A stretch of 20,729 nt of DNA. Origin: DTU064 sp045588245. GTDB lineage: Bacteria; Bacillota; Clostridia; Oscillospirales; CAG-272. The position numbers and the translations under genes were made by a program. Where the stretch lies: assembly GCA_045588245.1 (NCBI GenBank), contig JAZNDW010000040.1, positions 1 through 20,729 on the forward strand. Direction: 5' to 3'. The notes under the pieces are model-generated. The model was not told the DNA's origin. It saw only the letters and a program-made list of their open reading frames with translations, and did not search any database. Positions 8,037 through 12,733 of this stretch are shown here, in pieces. Within the stretch, counting starts at the first letter, position 1. Every line of letters begins with the position of its first letter.

Positions 8037-8062
8037 CACAGCCGATGTGACTGTGATAAAAT
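8033..8062 (+). promoter_or_regulatory. Promoter of tRNA-Gln(TTG)
   Basis: Perfect TTGACA (8033-8038), an 18-base spacer and TAAAAT (8057-8062), about 20 bp ahead of the tRNA. The -35 hexamer contains the stop codon of the TRIC gene. Confidence 0.75.
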
Positions 8063-8074
8063 ATCACAGTCACA
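8046..8074. repeat. Perfect 13-bp inverted repeat over the -10 box of the tRNA promoter
   Basis: TGTGACTGTGATA (8046-8058) and TATCACAGTCACA (8062-8074) are exact complements around AAA. The centre coincides with the -10 hexamer. No T-tract follows, so it is not a standard terminator. It could be an operator, or a hairpin in read-through transcripts from the TRIC gene that marks the tRNA 5' side for processing. Confidence 0.8.
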
Positions 8075-8082
8075 AATAATGT

Positions 8083-8153
8083 TGGGATATGGTGTAACGG
8101 CAACACAAGAGACTTTGACTCTCTCGTTATAGGTTCGAGTCCTATTATCCCAG
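8083..8153 (+). tRNA. tRNA-Gln (anticodon TTG)
   Basis: A 71-nt cloverleaf. The acceptor is TGGGATA paired with TATCCCA plus discriminator G. The anticodon stem is AGAGA/TCTCT with loop CTTTGAC, giving anticodon TTG. The T arm is ATAGG-TTCGAGT-CCTAT and the D arm contains GTG-TAACGGCAA-CAC. The 3' CCA is not encoded. A strong terminator follows immediately. Confidence 0.96.
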
Positions 8154-8157
8154 ATAT

Positions 8158-8188
8158 AAAAAAGCAAGTCTTTCGACTTGCTTTTTTT
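8158..8188. terminator. Bidirectional terminator between tRNA-Gln and the kinase-fold gene
   Basis: GCAAGTC/GACTTGC around a TTTC loop, extended by A-run/T-run pairing on both sides (AAAAAA before, TTTTTTT after). It ends the tRNA transcript on plus and can end the 8246-9304 gene on minus. Confidence 0.9.
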
Positions 8189-8245
8189 GTTTGGCTCGAA
8201 GGTGTTGACACATCGGGTACACATAAGCGAGTCGAATTTACAAAA

Positions 8246-9304
8246 TCACGGCAGGCGTATATCGTCGCGCATCATCTGATGCTCCAGCCAATCCAAAAGC
8301 TGCGTGATTTTGCGATCATCCTCGCGGATCATTTTGATTTCGTTCAAATGGAACCACCAGAACGAATTCATATAGCGGAATAAAACGGGAAAGGCGTCTC
8401 TTTCCGCGTCGCTGAACGTATAGTTTTCTTGAATATAGCGGATATGTTCCAAAAAAGAGCAAATTCTGACCTCATCAAGTTCTTTACAGTAAAAGTACAA
8501 ACGACTGTCATTTTCTCCGTATAAGCAACTGTCAGACACAGCCCAAAGAGCCTCTCGAACGGCATAATTTAAAACAGGCTCTTTTCCGCACAAATTAAAA
8601 TCGATCAATCCGACGAATTTCTTATTATCATCAATTAAAATATTACTGTCATTCAGATCTGCTTGGAAGCAGGATGAGGGAAGCGTGTCGTATATTGCGC
8701 GAAGCTCATCCTGCCTTTGGTAAAATAATTTGAGCAAAGCTTCAGCTCTCGGCAAATGCTCGGGAAGATTTTCTTTAACATGCGCCACAAAAGCCTCGGC
8801 GCATTCAGTTGCTTCGTCTGTCGTATCAGGAGAACAGAACGGCTGAAGCAAACAATATGCCGACGGCCAATCGAGAATATTCAATTTCGCCGCAGCTATC
8901 TTCCCCAACGCTCGCATAACATCAGGGGTGAACAAATACCGACCGCGCTCGTCTTTACACTTCTTTACCCCGACATCCTCGGCAATTTCATAGATCGAAA
9001 ACTCTTCAGCATAGGTATAATAATCCCGTCCTTCCACGGTGTCGCAGTGCAGAATCTCGCCGCGAAGGTTTGGCACGACAGAGGGGCAGTATAAGCCGAT
9101 TTCTCGGTATTCGTCCATAAGATCGAACCATCCGTTGATCCTGCGTTTGTCGCTGAAGGTGTTGGACAAATGCTTGATCACAAGCTTACGTTGCCCGTCG
9201 TTAACAATATATACTTTTCTGTAATCATCATCTCCGCGGCACAGATCCAGAGTCTTTATATCTGTAACTTCCGTATCGTAATAAAGCGAGAGGGGGTATT
9301 CCAT
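8246..9304 (-). CDS. Aminoglycoside phosphotransferase/choline kinase-fold protein
   Basis: A 352-residue soluble protein of the APH fold. The N-lobe lysine is in LVIKHL (Lys44). The catalytic loop is F-Q-A-D216-L-N-D-S-N221-I-L and the metal-binding Asp is in GLIDFN (Asp235). The usual His of the Hx DxxxxN loop is Gln214 here. The acceptor is unknown; relatives phosphorylate aminoglycosides, choline, homoserine, sugars or spore-coat components. There is no signal peptide or membrane segment. ATG 9304 follows an AGGA at loose spacing. The gene is divergent from luxS and has two tandem promoters built on a 28-bp direct repeat. Calling it an antibiotic-resistance gene would be unsupported. Confidence 0.82.
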   Translation of the reverse strand: MEYPLSLYYDTEVTDIKTLDLCRGDDDYRKVYIVNDGQRKLVIKHLSNTFSDKRRINGWFDLMDEYREIGLYCPSVVPNLRGEILHCDTVEGRDYYTYAEEFSIYEIAEDVGVKKCKDERGRYLFTPDVMRALGKIAAAKLNILDWPSAYCLLQPFCSPDTTDEATECAEAFVAHVKENLPEHLPRAEALLKLFYQRQDELRAIYDTLPSSCFQADLNDSNILIDDNKKFVGLIDFNLCGKEPVLNYAVREALWAVSDSCLYGENDSRLYFYCKELDEVRICSFLEHIRYIQENYTFSDAERDAFPVLFRYMNSFWWFHLNEIKMIREDDRKITQLLDWLEHQMMRDDIRLP

Positions 9305-9344
9305 AACATGACTATCCTATTTGTAAAATTCAAATATTTTTGCT

Positions 9345-9373
9345 ATTATATCAAAAATGCGCAAGCGTTTCAA
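9345..9373 (-). promoter_or_regulatory. Proximal promoter of the kinase-fold gene
   Basis: On minus, TTGAAA (9373-9368), a 17-base spacer and TATAAT (9350-9345). It is formed from the proximal copy of the 28-bp direct repeat. Confidence 0.8.
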
Positions 9374-9403
9374 GTATATCAAAAATGCGCAAGCGTTTCA
9401 AGT
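9347..9403. repeat. 28-bp tandem direct repeat carrying two promoters
   Basis: Two perfect, abutting 28-bp copies (9348-9375 and 9376-9403) whose unit on plus begins ATATCAAAAATGCGCAAGCG and ends TTTCAAGT. Each unit supplies a TTGAAA and a 17-base spacer. The -10 is TATACT for the distal copy and TATAAT for the proximal. Confidence 0.95.
9373..9401 (-). promoter_or_regulatory. Distal promoter of the kinase-fold gene
   Basis: On minus, TTGAAA (9401-9396), the identical 17-base spacer and TATACT (9378-9373). The start point would be 28 bp upstream of that of the proximal promoter. Confidence 0.7.
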
Positions 9404-9479
9404 GTTTCCCAATCGTTCGCGCCGCGAGCAACGTCAACGTCATTCATCTCAAGCCAAATAAATTTCCGCCTGTCACTGT

Positions 9480-9507
9480 TTGCAGAATCGAAAAACTATG
9501 ATATACT
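9480..9507 (+). promoter_or_regulatory. Promoter of the luxS-TIR operon
   Basis: TTGCAG (9480-9485), a 16-base spacer and TATACT (9502-9507) with an extended -10 (TGA before the hexamer). It lies 70 bp before the luxS start. The leader shows no riboswitch-like structure I could recognise. Confidence 0.65.
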
Positions 9508-9576
9508 GTATATGATGTGACAATTGCCAATCATCCGTGCCACCGTTACATCTATCTATTCCGTCAAGGAGACTAC

Positions 9577-10038
9577 ATGAATAAGATCGAAAGCTTCAAA
9601 ACAAATCACAACACCTTAAAAAGAGGCGTATATATTTCACGCGTGGACGGTGACGTCGTAACCTACGACATCCGCACGCGAATCCCGAACGGCGGCGACT
9701 ATATGTCCAATGCCGTCATGCACACCGTTGAGCATATTTTTGCGACCTACGTGCGAAACAGCGACCGTTCGGGGGAAGTGCTCTATTTCGGTCCCATGGG
9801 CTGCCGCACCGGCTTCTACCTTCTGCTTCGAGACAGTGTTTCTGCCGCCGACGCGCTTTCACTGATACGCGATGCGTTTGATTACATCAACGGTTTTTCG
9901 GGCCGCATTCCCGGCAGCGATAAGATCGAGTGCGGCAACTATCTTGAGCACGACCTTGAGGGTGCCCGCCGAGAAGCAGCCTCCATGCTTACCGTGCTTG
10001 CACATATTTCAGATAACGATATGACTTACCCCGACTGA
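9577..10038 (+). CDS. luxS: S-ribosylhomocysteine lyase LuxS (AI-2 precursor synthase)
   Basis: This enzyme cleaves S-ribosylhomocysteine to homocysteine and DPD, the precursor of autoinducer-2, in the cytoplasmic activated-methyl cycle. The 153-residue product has the normal length and all key residues: metal ligands His49 and His53 with Glu52 between them (MHTVEHIFATY), Cys76 in FGPMGCRTGFY, and the third ligand Cys119 in KIECGNYLEHD. I chose ATG 9577, five bases after AAGGAG; upstream in-frame codons add a non-family extension. It has its own promoter and is followed after 12 bp by a TIR-domain gene with its own AAAGGAG, so the two form one operon. luxS is usually beside pfs/mtn or sulfur-amino-acid genes; here none is present. 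Confidence 0.97.
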   Translation: MNKIESFKTNHNTLKRGVYISRVDGDVVTYDIRTRIPNGGDYMSNAVMHTVEHIFATYVRNSDRSGEVLYFGPMGCRTGFYLLLRDSVSAADALSLIRDAFDYINGFSGRIPGSDKIECGNYLEHDLEGARREAASMLTVLAHISDNDMTYPD

Positions 10039-10050
10039 AAGGAGTCCGGC

Positions 10051-11121
10051 ATGACTAACACAGCAAAGGAATATCAGATATTCATCAGCTATCGACGCAA
10101 CGGTTCTGACGCGCACGCGCGTGTTTTTTACGAAAAGCTGAAGGAAAGCGGATATACCGTATTTTTGGATTTTGAATCGCTCTTCTCGGGCGGTTTCAAG
10201 CAGAACATTCTCCGCGCCATTGAGAGGTGCACCGATTTTGTTCTGCTGATTCCGAACGGCGGGCTTGATCGTTGCCACGAAGACGGAGATCTGCTCCGCG
10301 AAGAGATCAAAGCCGCCATTGACGGCGGCAAAAACATCATCCCCGTTTTCATCAACGGTTTCAAGATGCCGCAGCGCTCGGAGCTTCCGGCAGACATTTC
10401 CGAGCTTTCGGAAAAGCACGGCATCGAATGCGCAATGGAATATTTTGACGCCGTATTCGAAAAGCTGATTCGCAACCTTGACTCGCATCCGCACGACGAT
10501 TTCCTCTTCAGCACACTTGACAAAGTCCGCAATCGCATGCTGTCTATGGAGCACGCATATTTCAAAAAATGGGCATGCATGAAAATAGACGGGTTTCTTT
10601 CCGATAATGACGAGTTTTTTGACCGTACAAACTGGACAAATCCGCACGCAGAGGACACCTTCGGTATTTCAGGCATTCAGTTCACGCGAAAAACGCTGAA
10701 AGCGATCACCGCCGTGAGCGACTATTGGCAGGACAATTTCACCATTGACTACCTGAAAAAACAAGCTGAAATGATTGAGCGCGGCGTTTCCATCAAGCGT
10801 ATTTTCATCATCGAAAAGAATGGCCTTGAAGCTGCAACGCCTCAGATGGCATACCAACTGAGCCTCGGGATCGAGGTTTATTACATAGAAAAGGGGAACG
10901 AATTCATCGACCCCGAGTGGCTTACAGAGGACTACCTGATACAGGACGACGAGCTTTTGGTTCAGATCTTCTGCTCATCGCATCAGTTTGGCGGCCAGGA
11001 CACGACTATGGAGCAGATTACAATGGACAGCGTCAAGGTCAAAAATAAAATCGAACGTTTTCAGCGTATTCTTGAGCGTTCACATAAATTTTCGCCGCAA
11101 ATAAAAAACGGTTATAACTAA
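10051..11121 (+). CDS. TIR-domain protein cotranscribed with luxS
   Basis: A 356-residue soluble protein. An N-terminal TIR domain (about 6-140) shows the box 1 motif YQIFISYRRNGSD, YTVFLD at 35-40, the AIERCTDFVLLIPN strand at 56-69, and the catalytic-loop region GDLLREEIKAAI, where Glu84 or Glu85 would be the NAD+-hydrolysing glutamate. The C-terminal part (about 150-350) has alternating strands and helices (IKRIFIIEKNG, GIEVYYIEKG, DDELLVQIF) that I cannot assign firmly; a PLD-like or ligand-sensing alpha/beta domain is possible. Bacterial TIR domains commonly cleave NAD+ as immune effectors or make cyclic ADP-ribose signals. The gene starts 12 bp after luxS and shares a terminator with the convergent second TIR gene. 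Confidence 0.88.
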   Translation: MTNTAKEYQIFISYRRNGSDAHARVFYEKLKESGYTVFLDFESLFSGGFKQNILRAIERCTDFVLLIPNGGLDRCHEDGDLLREEIKAAIDGGKNIIPVFINGFKMPQRSELPADISELSEKHGIECAMEYFDAVFEKLIRNLDSHPHDDFLFSTLDKVRNRMLSMEHAYFKKWACMKIDGFLSDNDEFFDRTNWTNPHAEDTFGISGIQFTRKTLKAITAVSDYWQDNFTIDYLKKQAEMIERGVSIKRIFIIEKNGLEAATPQMAYQLSLGIEVYYIEKGNEFIDPEWLTEDYLIQDDELLVQIFCSSHQFGGQDTTMEQITMDSVKVKNKIERFQRILERSHKFSPQIKNGYN

Positions 11122-11149
11122 AAAACGCCAACTCAGGTTGGCGTTTTTT
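11121..11149. terminator. Bidirectional terminator between the two convergent TIR genes
   Basis: CGCCAAC/GTTGGCG stem with a TCAG loop, flanked by AAAAA and TTTTTT so that it works on both strands. It starts at the stop codon of the plus-strand TIR gene and lies 22 bp past the end of the minus-strand one. Confidence 0.93.
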
Positions 11150-11171
11150 GTTGCTTCAATCACGGATCGTG

Positions 11172-12155
11172 TCAGATAGGCTTGCTTCTTTCCCACAAAT
11201 ATTGAAATTCGTTTTCGTAAATACCGAAATATTTTGAATAGCTGCTGATCTCATGTTCATAAGCTTTATTGAGATTCAGATTGTTATATGCGTAATACTT
11301 GATATGCAGGCGACCGCACTTTGCACCCGTCGCGTTGTCGATATAGTATATGCCGTGGTGAACGCGCAGCAATGGCACATCACACATACGAACCTCTAAA
11401 AAGTCGCTGTTTTTTTCTGATTTTTCCTTCCACTTTCGGCAGGCTTGCTCGAACGTTGCATAGAAAGCTTCGTCATCTCTCATGTGTCGCGCGATGCTTT
11501 CTGCCGCTTCAGGTGTATTTACAAGAATACGCATGGGAATGCGACGCTGTATCATAACACTCATTATGTCTTTTTTGTCTCCGGGCATGAACCACGCTGC
11601 GCCTGCGTGAAAAGCTAAATCAACACGAGTTACCGTCGTTTCGTTGCCCGGAAATAGATTCTTCCTAAAAAAATCTTCCGTATTGATCAGCGGATGGACC
11701 GGATTAACGTTTTTGAAAAATTTGTCGCAAAGTCTATCAAGGTCGCTGTCCAATGAATAATCCTTATGTATCGTGACTCCCTGCTTGCCCATTATCTTTT
11801 TCATGCAGTCGGGCAGCTCGGTTTCAGGCCACACGAAACCGTCACACATGACGGGCACGATGTTCAACCCCGGGGTTTGCGTTGCCCATGTAGCTTCTTT
11901 GAAGATCCAATCATTCTCATCGTTCACGGTATCAAGGTCTGATGGAAACAGGATCACAACAAAATTGCGGCTTTTTGAGATCGCCCTTTTGATATGCTCC
12001 TCATACGTTCCGAGCGGAAGATTTTTGTCCATGAAAATAGAATATCCGCTGTAAAATAGTTTATTATAGATCACCTGTGCCAAAAAAAATCCGGTTTCAT
12101 GGCGATAGCTTATAAACACATCGTAGTTTTCTTGCTCACCGGCGGCGCTGTACAT
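11172..12155 (-). CDS. Second TIR-domain protein, convergent to the luxS-TIR operon
   Basis: A 327-residue soluble protein. The TIR domain (about 10-145) has YDVFISYRHE at 11-20, YSIFMD at 38-43, the AISKSRNFVVILFPSD stretch, and a WxxxE motif (W83-I-F-K-E87) with Glu87 as predicted NADase glutamate. The rest (about 165-327) contains VDLAFHAGAAWFM, MRILVNTPEAAES and RLHIKYYAYNN; the strand-helix pattern and the HxK recall PLD-like effector or sensor domains, but the match is only suggestive. I chose ATG 12155: the AAGGAG directly touches ATG 12161 but stands 6 bases before 12155. It has its own promoter at 12275-12247. It is clearly paralogous to the luxS-linked TIR in the first domain only. 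Confidence 0.88.
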   Translation of the reverse strand: MYSAAGEQENYDVFISYRHETGFFLAQVIYNKLFYSGYSIFMDKNLPLGTYEEHIKRAISKSRNFVVILFPSDLDTVNDENDWIFKEATWATQTPGLNIVPVMCDGFVWPETELPDCMKKIMGKQGVTIHKDYSLDSDLDRLCDKFFKNVNPVHPLINTEDFFRKNLFPGNETTVTRVDLAFHAGAAWFMPGDKKDIMSVMIQRRIPMRILVNTPEAAESIARHMRDDEAFYATFEQACRKWKEKSEKNSDFLEVRMCDVPLLRVHHGIYYIDNATGAKCGRLHIKYYAYNNLNLNKAYEHEISSYSKYFGIYENEFQYLWERSKPI

Positions 12156-12246
12156 AAACATCTCCTTTCGTTATAGATCACACATCTTCATTGATTCCGT
12201 AACATATCCGTTTTGTTTGATAAACAGAACCTTTCTCTTTATTTTC

Positions 12247-12275
12247 ATAATAGCATAACTTGTTTGAGAAATCAA
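12247..12275 (-). promoter_or_regulatory. Promoter of the second TIR gene
   Basis: On minus, TTGATT (12275-12270), a 17-base spacer and TATTAT (12252-12247) with an extended -10 (TGC). The leader to ATG 12155 is about 85 nt without obvious structure. Confidence 0.75.
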
Positions 12276-12337
12276 CTTTTTTGTGCGTTTAACAGCCGAT
12301 TTCGCCCTCCTTGCTCAAATCCCTATATTACATTATC

Positions 12338-12395
12338 AAAAAAATAAAGCAGACCATCAAAAATGGTCTGCTTTTTCCTGGGGAATAGGGATTCG
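12338..12395 (-). repeat. Duplicated tRNA-Gln(CTG) 3' end plus terminator (truncated copy)
   Basis: This segment is identical, apart from one extra A, to 12522-12578, offset by 183 bp. It contains the full terminator hairpin (GCAGACCAT/ATGGTCTGC) and the last 18 nt of tRNA-Gln (12378-12395, T-loop to discriminator), then diverges abruptly. To its left, 12315-12337 (CTCAAATCCCTATA...) also resembles 12498-12521 with mismatches. A tRNA 3'-end duplication is the hallmark of site-specific integration, but no integrase is present, so it is either a scar or a local duplication. Confidence 0.8.
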
Positions 12396-12400
12396 CTCTT

Positions 12401-12451
12401 GCATTTTGCAAAGCATTTCGGCGATGATTAACATTATGCTTTGCAAAATGC
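12401..12451. repeat. Perfect 16-bp inverted repeat in the spacer between the duplicated tRNA ends
   Basis: GCATTTTGCAAAGCAT (12401-12416) and ATGCTTTGCAAAATGC (12436-12451) are exact complements with a 19-nt loop. Each arm contains the palindrome TTTGCAAA. It lies entirely inside the 12396-12494 spacer. Confidence 0.9.
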
Positions 12452-12465
12452 TTCGGTCATCGTTC

Positions 12466-12490
12466 AAAAACGCTCCCCGGAGCGTTTTTT
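12466..12490 (+). terminator. Terminator-like hairpin in the spacer
   Basis: AAAAACGCTC/GAGCGTTTTTT with a CCCG loop and a T-run on plus. No plus-strand gene precedes it, so either a small RNA starting near the 12401-12451 hairpin or a relic is possible. The A-run also allows minus-strand function. Confidence 0.55.
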
Positions 12491-12494
12491 CTCT

Positions 12495-12583
12495 GGGTTC
12501 GAATCCCTATGTTTCGTTTTCAAAAAATAAAGCAGACCATCAAAAATGGTCTGCTTTTTCCTGGGGAATAGGGATTCGAACCC
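12495..12583. repeat. 16-bp inverted T-arm copies flanking the tRNA terminator
   Basis: GGGTTCGAATCCCTAT on plus (12495-12510) is the exact inverse of ATAGGGATTCGAACCC (12568-12583), which is the T-arm region of the minus-strand tRNA-Gln. The terminator lies between them. The plus-oriented copy belongs to no complete tRNA. Confidence 0.85.
12522..12559 (-). terminator. Terminator of tRNA-Gln(CTG)
   Basis: GCAGACCAT/ATGGTCTGC stem with a 5-nt loop, followed on minus by TTTATTTTTT. It begins 2 nt after the tRNA. An identical hairpin stands at 12339-12376. Confidence 0.9.
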
Positions 12584-12631
12584 CAACAAACAGAGTCAGA
12601 GTCTGTCGTGCTGCCGTTACACAATTCCCCA
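12561..12631 (-). tRNA. tRNA-Gln (anticodon CTG)
   Basis: A 71-nt cloverleaf on minus. The acceptor is TGGGGAA/TTCCCCA plus discriminator G, the anticodon stem ACAGA/TCTGT with loop CTCTGAC gives CTG, and the T arm is TGGGG-TTCGAAT-CCCTA. CCA is not encoded. Together with the TTG isoacceptor at 8083-8153 it frames the kinase/luxS/TIR block. Confidence 0.96.
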
Positions 12632-12638
12632 ATATTCT

Positions 12639-12669
12639 GAAGCGAGAGTAATTATATCACTCCCGCTTC
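12639..12669. repeat. Inverted repeat over the -10 box of the tRNA-Gln(CTG) promoter
   Basis: GAAGCGAGAGT (12639-12649) and ACTCCCGCTTC (12659-12669) pair at 10 of 11 positions around the -10 hexamer. The layout is like the palindrome at the other tRNA-Gln promoter but the sequence is different. Confidence 0.75.
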
Positions 12670-12679
12670 ACTTTGTCAA
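12651..12679 (-). promoter_or_regulatory. Perfect consensus promoter of tRNA-Gln(CTG)
   Basis: On minus, TTGACA (12679-12674), a 17-base spacer and TATAAT (12656-12651), ending 19 bp before the tRNA. Upstream, toward pcrA, the DNA is very A/T-rich with a self-complementary AAAAATAATTATTTTT but no strong terminator. Confidence 0.92.
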
Positions 12680-12733
12680 TAAGATTTTTCAAAAAAAATA
12701 AAAATAATTATTTTTGTCTAAAAAGCCGTCTTG

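Noticed and set aside
8246..9304. Aminoglycoside resistance gene
   Set aside because: Only the general APH fold is visible, with an altered catalytic loop; the substrate cannot be inferred.
9347..9403. Possible CRISPR-like repeat
   Set aside because: The two 28-bp copies abut with no spacer, and there are no more copies or cas genes; they read as duplicated promoters.
9508..9576. SAM- or SAH-type riboswitch ahead of luxS
   Set aside because: The leader is about 65 nt with no conserved riboswitch core that I can recognise.
10009..10647. 212-codon minus-strand frame across the luxS-TIR junction
   Set aside because: It overlaps two well-supported plus-strand genes and the product has no family features.
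8083..12631. Intact integrative element or prophage
   Set aside because: No integrase, recombinase, relaxase or phage structural gene is present; only tRNA-end repeats suggest past integration.
12283..12651. 122-codon plus-strand frame over the tRNA and duplicated terminators
   Set aside because: It runs through a tRNA and two terminators; the repeated peptide segment just reflects the DNA duplication.
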